DNA of 64,000 nucleotides from contig NC_092570.1 of the NCBI RefSeq assembly GCF_037975245.1, positions 16,843,418 through 16,907,417 on the forward strand, read 5' to 3'. Position 1 is the first letter of the stretch. Every line of letters starts with the position of its first letter. The notes beneath the pieces were generated by a model. The model worked only from the letters and a program-made list of their open reading frames with translations. It was not told the DNA's origin and ran no database searches. Both the position numbers and the translations under genes were made by a program. Positions 1 through 11,820 of this stretch are shown piece by piece. The stretch comes from Apostichopus japonicus. Lineage: Eukaryota; Echinodermata; Holothuroidea; Aspidochirotida; Stichopodidae.

Positions 1-501
1 TGTCCTCTGTCACGACTGTGTACGGTAGTAACATGAATCATGTAAATCTAGTACAGCTTTGGATCATAAATGTTTATCTCATTATTTCGATCGATATTGA
101 AAAGTCTCACGGACAGTGTTCGTTCCCTACTGGTATGCGTCGATCCCTTGGAAAATTCCTTCGTGATTATTCATTTTTATGATGTTCTGTGAAACTTTTT
201 CAACCATGGTATCTCAGACTTCTGACATAAGATTTTCTCTTTTGATCATAAAGCAGCTTTTGATATTGATTTTCATGAATAAAATTGATGTTACATTGAA
301 ACTGAAAATCATATAGCAACTGATGCAGTGTATTGTGCATGATAAGCTTAACATAATATTTCTCAAGCGTGATGTTATCATTGGAAGTTGTCCTTAATGA
401 TTAAAAGGCACACAAACCCAAAATCATGTTTGTCTCATATGACAGAGATCTTTGTGAATCCGAGATGTTAATTAAATTTGTTCCCTTTCTTCTCACCGCA
501 G
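1..501 (+). other. 3' part of an intron upstream of the last GFM1 exon
   Basis: AT-rich sequence with no recognisable coding segment. It ends in a pyrimidine-rich stretch and CAG just before the recognised GFM1 exon, so it is read as intron. The upstream exons lie outside the window. Confidence 0.6.
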
Positions 502-690
502 GTTCCCTTGAATGACATGTTTGGCTACGCGAGTGAACTCAGATCCGTCACTCAAGGTAAAGGAGAGTACACGATGGAATTTAGCCACTACCATCCGTGC
601 AGGCCAAACATACAAGAAGAACTCAGTCTGGCCCATCAGGAAATGACTGGTCAGTTACAGGTCAAATCATCTGCGAGGAAATCGAGATGA
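502..690 (+). CDS. GFM1: Elongation factor G, mitochondrial: C-terminal exon (partial gene)
   Basis: This is the last coding exon of the mitochondrial translation GTPase that drives ribosome translocation in the matrix. A CAG acceptor ends at 501 and reading is in phase 0 from GTT at 502 to TGA at 688-690. The translation opens [20 protein letters not shown] and continues [13 protein letters not shown], which is the conserved domain V ending of EF-G1 ([18 protein letters not shown](T)ME). A short polar tail follows, of the length and character known at the end of animal GFM1. Only about 62 residues are present; the GTPase domain would be to the left of the window. The upstream TTG in the same frame is intronic and is not the start. 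The 3'UTR begins at 691; I could not place its end. Confidence 0.9.
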   Translation, partial: VPLNDMFGYASELRSVTQGKGEYTMEFSHYHPCRPNIQEELSLAHQEMTGQLQVKSSARKSR

Positions 691-1019
691 GATTTATGAA
701 ATGATCGAAGATGGGGACATCGTCCAGGTTCCCGAGGTTCCCGTATTCACGTGCAATGAGGTTGCAACAGCCTAGATCATCTCTGATGAAAGATTTGTTG
801 AAGAGAAATGACTTAATAATCCTTTTGTATCATCATTTTTGATCCCATTGTGGCAGAGAGATTTGCACTGATCAGTGTGTTGTGGTATTAGCATCGTGTT
901 GGACGATACTGTGTATTGGAGATTGATAAGTGAAGGCATCTTTCAAAGTGTGCTTTACAATGGTACATGAAGTCAATATATTTCCATATTATCTATTATG
1001 TCCTGAAGTAGAGGAATTG
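691..1019 (+). other. GFM1 3'UTR and flank
   Basis: No coding signal seen. The first part is presumably 3'UTR. No canonical AATAAA was identified before the satellite begins. Confidence 0.4.
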
Positions 1020-1970
1020 ATAGCATTTGTGTGATGTGATATGATAACATATTCTATAATACGATGTTATATATGGGATGATAGTATATATGGTACGGTA
1101 GAATCAGATGTAAAATATGTTATTGTATGATACAATACCATATGATGTGATAGGGTGTTGTATGATATAATATGATGTGATATGGTACAATACAAGACCA
1201 TATGGTATGATTGGATAGGATATGGTACGATAGGATGCCTTATGATAGGACAGGATATGGTATGATAGGATCCCATGTAATAGGATTGAATAGGATAGGA
1301 TATGGAACAATAGCATACCATATGATATGATTGGATAGGATAAGGTACAATAGCATACCATATGATATGATTGGATAGGATAGGATATGTTACAATAGGA
1401 TGCCATGTAATAGGATTGAATCGGATAGGATATGGTACAATAGCAAACCATATATCATATGATTGGATAGGATAGGATATGGTACAATAGCATACCATAT
1501 GACATGATTGGATAGGATATAGTATGATAGGATGCCATATGATAGGACAGGATATGATATGATAGGACCCCATGTACGTAAAGGATTGAATAGGATAGGA
1601 AATGGTACAAGAGCAAACCATATGATATGATTGGATAGCATAGGATATGGTACAATAGCATACCATATGATATGATAGGATAGGATATGGTACAATAGGA
1701 TGCCATATGATAGGACAGGATATGATATGATAGGACCCCATGTATGTAAAGGATTGAATAGGTAAGGATATGGTACAAGAGCAAACCATATGATATGATT
1801 GGATAGCATAGGATATGGTACAATAGCATACCATATGATAGGATAGGATATGGTATGATAGGATAGGACACGGTAGAATGATAAGATGTGACATGATATA
1901 TGATATGATACAATGTGATATGAGGTGGCAAAGCAGATAATATGACTATGATAAGTCGCAACATAACACA
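1020..1970. repeat. Degenerate GGATA/ATGATA satellite with a 168-bp higher-order period
   Basis: A long purine-skewed array of short variants (GGATA, TGATAT, GGTACAATAG, CCATATGA). Blocks recur: the phrase GATAGGACCCCATGTA occurs at 1561 and again at 1729, 168 bp apart, with similar sequence around each. Several long minus-strand reading frames cross it, rich in SYHI and ILSY, but they are by-products of the repeat and not genes. Confidence 0.9.
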
Positions 1971-3974
1971 CTATGTATGATATGTAATGTATGACATTCA
2001 GTATGTAAACACTTCAAAAGCATCTGTGGACAAGTTATAAGTTACATTTTATCAATGTGTTTTAAAGGTGGAGATACTTTATATAGAAATTTTAATAACA
2101 TTGGTTATGACAATGAAGCAGTTTTCGATTTATGGAAAATATAATGGAGAGAATGAAATGAAGACAATGCAGTTGATGAGCAATAAATTGAGCCTTTTGA
2201 ATGTCAATATTCATTCTGTGACAATGACAATAAAAATGAATACATGCTTTCTTATCCAAGGATTAATTTGGTGTAAAAGGATCTTTATGGAGTTACATTA
2301 CCATTGTTGGTTTCAAAACAGCTCTGGAAGACTTTTTAGCTTGTTTTATATTTAAATTGCTTTCCACTTAGACCAGGGGTGGGCACAAACTTGATCTTGT
2401 AGGTTGCTTTTCACACAACATAATTCAATTTTGTTCCCCTAAATTCAACCTTTTCTCGAATAAGAATGTGGGAAAGAGAGCTTTAACAAGCCAAGTCCCT
2501 TCATAATCTTAAAACACTCAAGGGCATACTTATGTGTTGTAGGCCGTATGATTTATGTCTGGTTATAACCTCACTGTGAAAAAAATCATTTAACTACATC
2601 GTCATGATTTTCCTCTGTAGATAACGAAGGACTTTTACTCCTTTTATAATAGTTAAAAATAACTCTAGTTTACTTTTCTCATTCAAAGATTTTTTTTTTA
2701 TATTCACAAATTGCTTAGATCTGTATATTTTAATGTCAAAAATGAAATCTGCTTTATGAAAAGTATCAACAAAATGGTTGCTACAATTTGTCTACATTGC
2801 GTAAGAAGTTGAACTATGGCTTGCCCATAAATTTTTTTTTTTTAAAAACAGAAATTTGTTGACATCTTTAGGTCAAAACTCTGTTCTCATTGTATGGCAA
2901 AGATATTTTTTCGATTAGGGATATTTTGTTTAAGCATCTGGCAACTAGTGGAGTGAATGATGTCGTCATGGCAATTCAGCTGGAAATGTTTTTGGTATCA
3001 TAATTGTTTAACTCACTCGTTGACACTGAAAAATAATATCTCTAAAGCTAAGGGGATTCCTATATACAGAGAACAGCTAAAAACTTCTAAACTGTGTCAC
3101 ATTTCAAGGATAAATCAACAAGAATATTTAAGAGTGAGAAAAAAAGGGGAAAAAAGAAGATCTTGAATGGCATCTGCATAATGAAATCTCAGACCACCAA
3201 CTGTGATCTATACTCTGGAAGAATGGAGGGTTTAGTCATTAAAAACAGATTACGTTCACTCAACCATATATAGAGTTGGGAACAAACTGTTGAGATATGG
3301 CTTTTAACTAACATTTGGGGAGTATTTTTTTCTGTTTCAAGTGTTACATTGCCTGTCACTTGTAGGCCTATATCCGTTTCCTTTATCGGCTTCCCAGAAG
3401 TGCCGTATCCCATTATCTGTTTTAAATTCTCCCTCCCACAATCCCCCCCCCACCCCATTGTCATTAGTTACTCAATCACCCCTCCTGTTAGGTAATGCCC
3501 TTGCCTTCCTCCTATCGATACACAAACCTCACCCAAGCGACAGATCTTACATACTGTTCCATTTAATCTAATCAACAATGAGGAAGCACATACACATTTA
3601 TTGATCTAACAATGTTCCTTGAGGTACAGGTGACTGGAGTTCATAATCTCCTCTAATCCCTTTCGGTTTCAATATTACAGAAATAGTTGTCAGGATTAAA
3701 TACAGGGACTTCCTGGTTATAGACTGACTGTGCATAGCCATACATAGACTTCCTTATAACAGGAATCGGCGTAGATTTGACTCAACTTCAAGAATCTTGT
3801 TGCAACAAAGATGATATTGTAAACAGTTTACACTTTTATTTTTAAGGAAATATCACCAAAGATAGAGCCTAGCCACAAAGAACTTGATCAACACTCAACA
3901 CTAGTAACCCCCCCCCCCTACCACACCCCTTTATGCAGAGACTGTAAGTATGTGGACGTGGCGATGTTACATCA
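1971..3974. other. AT-rich intergenic sequence
   Basis: Apart from short homopolymer tracts, such as the C run near 3909, I see no gene, RNA or recognisable mobile element here. The short open frames lack domain character. Confidence 0.5.
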
Positions 3975-4355
3975 TGTTAAGTCAGTGGCGGAGCTAGGGG
4001 TATTGGTCAGAGGGGGCGAGAATGGTCTGTATATAGGGGCGCTTTCGACACTATCTAAGCGGAGCGCCACCACAGGTTGGCGCGGAGCGCACAGAAAAAA
4101 ATTTTGAATAAAGATACACCCTAGATCGCCGGAAATGACCCTTTCCTGGCCTCGTTAATTTGCAGATAAATGAAGAATAAATAGGTGTCATCGCCCAAAA
4201 AATGCGACAAATGTCAATATGTAGATGAGAGCGCAACAAAAAAGTCAATAATCGCGAATAAGTAAAAAGTGGTAAAAAGCTGAAAAGGGCGCCAGCAGTC
4301 CATTTGAGTCCGTCAGGGGGGGCTTCCGCCCCCCCCCCCCCCCCTGACTGTATGG

Positions 4356-5429
4356 CAGGCGCGGCGGAACGGAAAAATTATTGGGGGGGCTAATGTGTGG
4401 AGACTATCTATGCGGAGCGCCACCATCGGTTGGCGCGGAGCGTACAAGAAAATTGTGGGTTTTTTCAAACCCCCAGATGGCCGGAAACGGCACTTCCCGA
4501 GTGTTTTATGCTGCGAATACCTAGCCCTAAAATATGGGTCTCAAGCCTGCAATTTCTCAGATTGAACGAGAAAGTCTGTAAAAACATTGTAATTTGTATA
4601 TTCGATGGTGTTTTAAGAGAGTAGCTGTTACTCGTAGTGTACTCGCAAAGACGTTTTTGAGTGTAGTAAGGGCAGTGGCGGAGCTAGGGGTATTGGTCAG
4701 GGGGGGGCAAGAATGGTCTGTAGGGCGCTTTCGACACTATCTAAGCGGAGCGCCACCACAGGTTGGCGCGGAGCGTACAGAAAATTTTTGAGTAAAGATA
4801 CTCTATAGATTGCAGGAAATGACCCTTTCCGGGCCTTGCTAATTTGTAGATAAACGGAGAATAAATAGGTGTAGTCGCCATTTTGTCGGAAAATTACACC
4901 AACAGAATATGACAAATGTCAATTGGTAGATGAGAGCGCAATAAAATAGTCAATAATCGCGAATAAGTAAAAAGTAGTGAAAAGCTGAAAAGTGCGCCAG
5001 CAGTCCATTTGAGTCCGTCAGGGGGGGGGGGATCTGCCCCCTGACTGTATGGACGCTCCGCCACTGAGTAAGGGGATGTTGGAGAACTGGTTGAAATGAG
5101 GCAAGTCATTGTCCTAAGACGAAGTTGTGTTGCGCTTACCGGTACTCACTGCTTCCCCTTTTCACGGGGCGTGAAGACGCGGTTGGGTGACAATGTGGTC
5201 TATAGCCAGGGGACGGGCCGAGGGTCCCCCCAGCATTTACTAAAATTATTACACCTATATAGTATACGTGTGCATCGGACAGATCGACAAGTATGCATTG
5301 AAAAATGGGCAGATCCACGTTTCGGAGCCTTGGTAAATATTGGGGGGGCTAATCATGCATTTGCCCCCTCAACTTTTTCATTGGGGGCTGAGCCCCCCAA
5401 GCCCCCCCCCCCCGGTTCCGCCGCCACTG
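4356..5429 (+). mobile_element. hAT-like MITE, middle element of the nest
   Basis: It is bounded by an exact 8-bp duplication CTGTATGG (4348-4355 and 5430-5437). The ends are CAGGCGCGGCGGAACGG and, inverted, CAGTGGCGGCGGAACCGG. Its insertion split the outer element: the sequence after the right duplication resumes the outer element's terminus. Without the inner element it would be about 672 bp, near the 654 bp of a relative at 56538-57191. It carries the GC-rich module around 4402-4500, where the second hairpin reads GCCGGAAACGGC. Confidence 0.85.
4673..5066 (+). mobile_element. hAT-like MITE, inner element of the nest (394 bp)
   Basis: It is flanked by an exact 8-bp duplication AGTAAGGG (4665-4672 and 5067-5074). 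The terminal repeats are CAGTGGCGGAGC and its inverse. It belongs to the same family as the outer element and the inverted copy at 55156-55534. The GC-rich module lies at about 4730-4830. It is the youngest insertion of the nest because it interrupts the middle element. Confidence 0.92.
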
Positions 5430-5459
5430 CTGTATGGACGCTCCGCCACTGTGTTAAAT

Positions 5460-7671
5460 ATTAACCAGTCCCGTCGAAAGGGGATAACGGTTTTCCAGTT
5501 AGGGGAGTTTCCCCAAAGATCATGAGTGAAAAAAAAAGATTGAGTGAAAGTGAAAGATTAAGGATAATTTAGCCAACAGTTTACAGAATAATGTTGGATC
5601 ATAAAACAAATCCACAGATCCATAGGCCTACTTTTCCCACAGTAATGGCGTGTGAGATAAGAAAGCAAACATCAACGTCAGAAACTAATATTGCTTGTTG
5701 TACATAGGCGCCAGACAGACGGACAGCTGTCAACCCGACCCCGGGCACCACTTTGAAAGGAGCGGGTGTTTTTTTGTGCCCCCCCCCCCTCCGGCGTATT
5801 TGGATCATTCCGCGAAATCCAATCAATAAGTGCCTGCCAATCAAATGATCAAATTTCCAGTTTCATGTACTTGCACTCATTGAAGTGCCTTAATTACAGA
5901 CTTACAGAAAGCATTGTACACTTACGCATCAAAAAAAAACCTTAGTAGACAAGATTGCAAAACTTGCAGCTTTAAGTCGCCTATTGTACAACTCCAAAGT
6001 AAAATTCTTCGGAGGTTGGTCACCAGTCCCCACTGGTTTTCTGTCCTACCCCGCCCCACCCCTCCTCTTTCTTGAAACTTTACTGGTACGCCACTGTCAT
6101 ATTAGATCCAGTGGCGTACCTTGAAGAGTTCTCCCTGGGGGCGGATCCTTCCTTTGTCACCCCGTGCAGGGGATGCCGTCCTGGGGAAAGGTATAAAGCA
6201 TCACCCTCCCCTTTGAGACATTTTGTTTATGTTAGGTGGCAAAGCTGCAAAGTGGTGCTATCTCTGGCAAGGCTTGAACTGATTATGTGGCATATCACCC
6301 CCTCCCCGACGGATACCCGGGCGGACCCCCCCCCCCCACCCCCGCTACTGTAGTACGCCATTGATTAGATGTTACAAATAATAAAAACAAAAAACTACTT
6401 CTGTCACTGAAATTTGGGAATTTGGAATCCAAAACTTGAATTCTTCTTTATGATATTAATAAATTGTTTTTTTTTTATATATGTCTAACTTAATATATTC
6501 CTGTCCTTTAAAACCCGGGGGATACATTTAAAGAGGAAAAGTCGCTATATAGTGGTACCCTAGTTTTTGACAAGTTCGAACGCCTTGCTTTTGAATCTAA
6601 AGTTATCTTGCCCACGGTAATGACATTCCCATGATGACGTAACCCTATTTTCTTTTTTCTTTTCTTTTTCATTATCGAGGACTGGTGTGGGAAATACATT
6701 TCTTTAATCTCATAAGTAATATATCTCGGTCATTTAAATTTTAATTTCATGTTAATGAGCAATAGATGTAGTTACCGAATCATTAGCAACTTCCTATTCA
6801 CGTCAATTTTGAAGTGTATAGGATATACTACCAGGTTCCGAAATCAACATCAAAATGTCAAGTCAAGAAATTATGCTGGGCAAATGCCGCCAGGTCATGT
6901 GACTCAAGTCTTCAACCAAAGGGACTCAGGGTAGTGAGTAATCGAGCCATTTCGGAACTGTGACTCGTGTTGAGGCAAATCTCAGTCATTTAAAGGTATG
7001 TTCAGGCCACTGATTTACCTCTCAGCCGTTACAACCTTGTCCCGACCTAGCCTTACTTACCATTTTGGAAACATAATTTACAATCATTTCGTTCGAAAAA
7101 AAGGAAAGCCTGATTATTTACCTATAATAGTGTCAATAATTCGTGCATCGGCTACAACAGTAGCTGTATACGATATTTGGTGCATATAAACAACCTTGGA
7201 CAAGCCGCCTAAATTGTTAGCTAAGTTCAGTATATCACTTTATTGCTGTAGCCATAGTTTGAATTATCATTCGTCGGTAATTTTGGTGGAGCCTGTGCGA
7301 CTCCAGGCGTCTCCCAGCCAACGTATATGATATAAGATAATGGCTTTTATTCCTACTCAAACACGTGTACCGTGACAAGATTGCGTTGGCAGTGTATGAT
7401 TATTGACGGTAGCCTGTGCACTTGCAGAGCGGGCTGCAGAATGCCGATACTGAGACTGCCCATGCAATGAGTGAGTTCATACATGCGTGCAGTAGTAGCC
7501 AGGCGTACACATATTGAGAGATATAACCGCACTCGCACAACCGACGATACACGTTGTCAATTACCAGGACGTTTAACTTGGCTTGCCGAATACGACTATT
7601 GGAAATAACAATTTTATTCGTTCATTTCGTTGTTTGTGGTAAAGTTTCAGTTGAAAACGAATCATTTAATC
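5460..7671. other. Intergenic stretch with MITE fragments, 5' flank of the NmrA-like gene
   Basis: Contains C-rich runs near 5781 and 6327, fragments with CAT/CAG-GGCG ends near 5705 and 6096, and the element at 6109-6363. The last kilobase is AT-rich and presumably holds the 5'UTR and promoter of the gene at 7672, but I could not identify a core promoter element. Confidence 0.5.
6109..6363 (+). mobile_element. hAT-like MITE (255 bp)
   Basis: The left end is CAGTGGCGTACCTTG and the right end is CTGTAGTACGCCATTG. The flanks are ATTAGATC (6101-6108) and ATTAGATG (6364-6371), an 8-bp duplication with one mismatch. The interior is C-rich and lacks the GC-rich hairpin module. Confidence 0.7.
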
Positions 7672-8856
7672 ATGGGTGGATGCATGTCAAAGAAGGATGG
7701 CAAAGAAGAGGCAGCAGCTGTAGACAAAACGGAGGAAACTGCAAAGACAGAAGATACTCCCAAAGCCGAGGATAAGGCTGCAAATGCGGAAGAGACTCCA
7801 ATGGCAGACGACACCCCAAAGGCAGACGACACCCCAAACGTAGACGACACCCCAACGGCGGACGACACCCCAAAGGCAGACGACACCCCAAAGGCAGACG
7901 ACACCCCAAAGGCAGACGAAACTGGTGACACACCTATAGCAGCTGAAGAGCCCGCTAAGGAATCAGAAAAAGAGACCAAGCCAATAGTGTTTGTCCTTGG
8001 TGCGAGCGGGCAGATAGGGTCAGCTACTTGTAAGAGTCTCTCTGAACAGTTCGGAGATAAGGTTGAAATCCGAGCCGGGGTTAGAAACCCCGATGGTGCT
8101 AGCAAACTGAAAGAATTATCGGGCGTGACCGTCGTGCAAGCAACTATGGCTGATAAGAACAACCTCGTTACTACCTTAGCTGGTATATCGGTCTTGTATA
8201 TTGTGGTGCCTGGGTCAGAGAACCGAACTGAGTTGGCTGCGCTGTCCATGGATGCTGCTAAGGAGGCCGAGGTTAAGCATCTGGCGGTGGTGAGTGTTCC
8301 TCTGGTAGATGAAGACATAGCATTTGGTAAACAATTTAAAGAAATCGAGAGCAAAGTAATCTCGCTCGGTATACCTTACACTCTTATCCGTTTACCATAT
8401 TTCTTGGATAATTTTCTGGGGTCTGCCAGTACCGTCAAGGAAAATGGGAAACTCCATCTACCCATCTCTGGTGATAAATCATATATAGTAGTGACCACTA
8501 GCGACGCCGGGCTGGCGTCCGCTACTATTCTCTCTGACCCATCAAAACATGAAGGTAAGACGTACAATATCGTATCCGAACGTGTCACTATGGACGGAAT
8601 AGCCACTACGCTGAGTACTGTCTTGGAGAAGGAGGTAGCATTTGAAAAAGTTGAGCAGGATGACGCAAAACAAACCTATCTTGGGATCGGGATGCCCGAG
8701 TGGCAAGTGGATGGATTGATTCAGATGTTTAAACTTGTTGAAGACGGCTCTCCCGCCACTAACGGAGAAAATATTGAAGATTTCAAGGAAATAACAGGGA
8801 AAGAACCAACTTCTGCCAAGGATTTCTTTACAACTGTTGTTGCAGCATTTCAGTGA
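7672..8856 (+). CDS. NmrA-like NAD(P)-binding protein with predicted N-terminal double lipidation
   Basis: This is a single-exon gene of 394 codons. The ATG at 7672 is chosen over upstream in-frame sequence because it has a good context (A at -3, G at +4) and starts MGGCMSKK. Gly2 with Ser6 and lysines at 7-8 fits the N-myristoylation consensus, and Cys4 is a likely palmitoylation site. Residues 9-103 are acidic and disordered, with six hexapeptide repeats of the type ADDTPK (45-80). From 104 a Rossmann fold begins: PIVFVLGASGQIGSATC carries the GxxGxxG dinucleotide loop (G110, G113, G116), followed by RAGVRNPDGASKL, typical of NmrA/atypical short-chain dehydrogenases. The downstream pattern resembles this family to the end. 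Family members bind NAD(P)(H) as redox sensors or reductases. The substrate is unknown, and membrane anchoring is inferred from sequence only. Confidence 0.88.
   Translation: MGGCMSKKDGKEEAAAVDKTEETAKTEDTPKAEDKAANAEETPMADDTPKADDTPNVDDTPTADDTPKADDTPKADDTPKADETGDTPIAAEEPAKESEKETKPIVFVLGASGQIGSATCKSLSEQFGDKVEIRAGVRNPDGASKLKELSGVTVVQATMADKNNLVTTLAGISVLYIVVPGSENRTELAALSMDAAKEAEVKHLAVVSVPLVDEDIAFGKQFKEIESKVISLGIPYTLIRLPYFLDNFLGSASTVKENGKLHLPISGDKSYIVVTTSDAGLASATILSDPSKHEGKTYNIVSERVTMDGIATTLSTVLEKEVAFEKVEQDDAKQTYLGIGMPEWQVDGLIQMFKLVEDGSPATNGENIEDFKEITGKEPTSAKDFFTTVVAAFQ
7804..7911 (+). repeat. Coding 18-bp minisatellite, six units
   Basis: Six tandem 18-bp units, GCAGACGACACCCCAAAG with small changes, encode ADDTPK-type hexapeptides. 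A partial seventh unit follows. Units 4 to 6 are nearly identical, which suggests recent unit turnover. They form an acidic, proline-containing linker between the lipidated N-terminus and the Rossmann domain. Confidence 0.95.
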
Positions 8857-11515
8857 AACCCTATAATTCACCTATACAGGTCGCAATTTGTTCTTCTACT
8901 GAAATTTTTACACTGATATATTTGTAATGGACAGTAGAGCCTAATAACACTCTAAAACTGACACTGTTTTTAGAGGGTGGTGAAATGGATCGGTGATATG
9001 TTTTACTTTTGCAATGACATTGTCAATCTCAAGGCAGGTGAAAAGTTTAAATAAATGCACTTGTTTTGAACTTGTTAAAGATCAGTTTGAGAGTACTAAA
9101 CTTGAACTAGTGTAAATAATATCGTATTGGGACATTTTTGCTTCTTAATTGGACCTCAAGTTTGTCTATAAATATAGGCCTAAGGGAATTAGATAACCGA
9201 ATTTCTTTTGACATTGAGAAGTTGAAGCGGAAACAGAACATGGCTATAAATATGTTACAACTGAGCTATGCTATATGTATAAACGTATATATGTTATGTG
9301 CATACGGCAGCAGTGTATACATGTACGGGTAATAGCTTACTACTGAATCTATATGGTTGTGTGACAACCGCGCTACGTACAGGAACCATTCAACTCCTAC
9401 GATTTCCGATGTTACAAATAGGCCTTCATATATATAGCCTATATATATATATATATACAAATGATAAGAAACACTTGTTAATTGAATATTTGTTACCTTT
9501 CGAAGGAAGCGACCGCAGTAGTAATACGCACGTTGTTTCATAAAGTTACATGATAAAGAGGCTAAGTTGTTCATGCCGCTTTAATAATAAAATTTACGAT
9601 TCAAGCATTGTCGACGCATGATTAAGCATGCGGGTAGCCAAATTAGTTCACCTGATATTGCTTAATATGGTCAGAATTTATCAAAAATGTAAGTAAGACA
9701 ATTTAAAGCGGTCTATTTATATTTTAGCCGGACATTAAGATGCAGCTATAGGCTACAGCAACATCTCCATATATACATGTTCTTATATATTACTATTTGT
9801 TTCAATATTCCATATTTCGTACTTTTTAGTGTTTCCTTATATTTTAGTGGGGAATCTATATATTCTTTATTATATTATGAATGCTAGATATAGGTTTACC
9901 TTATGATAATGTGTAGCCTACTTTCAAAAAAAGGCTTTCACTTAGCATTGGGGAGCACGTGCCTCGTGACCTGCACAAACTTGTTAGTATCCAAGCCCCA
10001 ATCCGTAAGTACCCCTGGTATCAACAAATCGCCCTTGGTAATTTAACATATCAGTATAACTCGCTGTTCTAGCATTATTTTTAATATTACACAAATTAGA
10101 AATTGGTACTTCTCATTAACAAAACAGGAATATTTAATATGAATGGGAAAGAGGTTTTCAGATGGGGCCATTTGACCCCTGTACGCCCCTTATGGCCTTC
10201 TCATCACGTTCTTAAATGTCATATGTCTTTTATGCTCAAAAAAAAAAAATTAAAAAACGAAAAATGGTCAGCTTCACCCAAACTAGTTTTACAACCTCCT
10301 TCGGGACATCTCACCTACTCACTGCAGGTTGACCCTCGGTTATTAAGGTAACCCTTTGTGTCACCTGGAAATAATCTGACTCGGTAAAACCTGCAACAAT
10401 ATATTTTTTTCACATCATTGCATTACCCTTTTTAACATTCCAAACCATGGCGACAACACTACTATAAATTATCTTTTAAAAGTTGAATACAACATCAGCT
10501 AACGGTCTATATGCTTCGTTTAAAATCGATACATCGACTTAACAAACCGAGCCTTGTAAAATACTGACTATAGCCTATGTTCCAGAAATCTAGTCGCTGT
10601 ATCTTCATCGGTCGCCAAGGCTTGAGATGCGTGGATACAAGGTATAGATTGAGAGTGGCTTGTTCACATGGATATCTGGGTTTGGGAGACCAATAAAAAA
10701 CAAAACATTGGTGATGCTTGAATGGGTGATGTCTGAGGACGAATATGTTATGATCAGTACAGGGAATGACCAAACAGTCTAATATCTCTTTTGAGAAGCA
10801 GGTGGGATTTTAATTATATAGCAGTGACAAAGATGGTTCACTGTCTATGCACGAAGGGCAATGATGGATCGGCAATTTCAGAAGGTGGATTTCGTGTTTG
10901 CTTTTTAATTGAATTTTTAACCTCAAAGGTATATAAAGGATTATTTGAAGACGTAAACTGACATTTTGCATGAATAAGGGGAAAATAATATCCTTCTGAA
11001 ATATTGAATCAATTATTCCCCCGATTCCGTTTTGTTCATTTTGTGTATGGTTTAACAAGTACATCTGGCGTTGACTGGACTTTGTACAAAAACATGAATT
11101 TGATATAAACATGTGTGATTTCATAGATGCACATTTGCACAAGCAAACTCTTGATAGCCCCCACCCTCACGCCCACCCCCATAATCCTACATCAGAATAT
11201 ATGAAGACAAACCTCATTCCGTGGTATTTTGTAAATTCTACAACTCCGTTACCTAAAAGTGGGACTTTACCTAATCCAGCTTCCAACTTAGAAAGTGAAA
11301 ATTAATCAAATCAAATCGTTTGTATTTTAGTTTCACTTTTCTACTCCAAATATCTCGAAAACAACACACGGAAATTAAATGCATATTCTGTATGAACTTT
11401 TATAGACCTATTTTATCAAAGGAAACCCGAACTAAATTTATAGCATATTATTTTGTATTTTCGTGGAACGTTTTCTTAAATACAAAGTGGAATCCTGCAG
11501 CTTTTAATTATAGGA
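8857..11515. other. 3'UTR of the NmrA-like gene, then AT-rich intergenic DNA
   Basis: The first 200 bp are presumably 3'UTR and include a small inverted repeat (ACTCTAAAA...TTTTTAGAG, about 8948-8975). The rest is AT-rich, with a short (TA) tract near 9434. I see no supported gene or mobile element. Confidence 0.5.
9050..9055 (+). promoter_or_regulatory. Candidate polyadenylation signal of the NmrA-like gene
   Basis: A canonical AATAAA lies 194 bp after the stop codon. A TGTTTTGAACTTGTT stretch shortly downstream could serve as the U/GU-rich element. Not proven. Confidence 0.5.
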
Positions 11516-11523
11516 AACAGATA

Positions 11524-11820
11524 CAGGCGCGTAGCCAAGAGGGGGTCGAATGGGCGACTGCCCCCCCCCCTCCTTGAGCATATTTTGTTGGTATGTTTTT
11601 ATGATATCGCTAGTAATTTCGAACTTAGATGCAACTTACAAGGCCTGGGAAGTGCCGTTTCCAGCGATCTGGGAGGCATTTTCAGCCAAAATGTTCTTGT
11701 ACGCTTCGCGCCAACACATGGTGGCGCTGCGCTTAGATAGTTTTCAATACAGAATCTACGGCTCTGATAGTTTGCCTACAGGTTCGCCCCTCCCTTGGCA
11801 AATTCCTGGCTACGCGCCTG
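11524..11820 (-). mobile_element. hAT-like MITE (297 bp)
   Basis: It has near-perfect ends, CAGGCGCGTAGCCA at left and TGGCTACGCGCCTG (one base inserted before it) at right. It is flanked by an exact 8-bp duplication AACAGATA (11516-11523 and 11821-11828). It holds the shared GC-rich module in minus orientation (about 11640-11740). The terminal repeat differs from the CAGTGGCGGAGC family, so the module is shared across families. Confidence 0.92.

Larger units (their letters stand above)
3983..5451 (+). mobile_element. hAT-like MITE, outer element of a three-level nest
   Basis: The left end is CAGTGGCGGAGCTAGGG at 3983 and the right end is GACGCTCCGCCACTG at 5451, giving a terminal inverted repeat CAGTGGCGGAGC. 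The flanks are TGTTAAGT (3975-3982) and TGTTAAAT (5452-5459), an 8-bp target duplication with one mismatch. Removing the nested element at 4356-5429 and its duplicated target copy leaves about 387 bp, close to sister copies at 4673-5066 and 55156-55534. It carries a copy of the GC-rich module around 4050-4150. No transposase is encoded. The 8-bp duplications and CAG ends fit the hAT superfamily. Confidence 0.85.

Noticed and set aside
1067-1971. Several long minus-strand frames rich in SYHI/ILSY
   Set aside because: They overlap each other in different frames and follow the satellite period; no domain or splice context.
7662-8354. 230-residue antisense frame across the NmrA-like gene
   Set aside because: Shadow frame caused by the 18-bp coding repeat; the sense strand has the Rossmann motifs.
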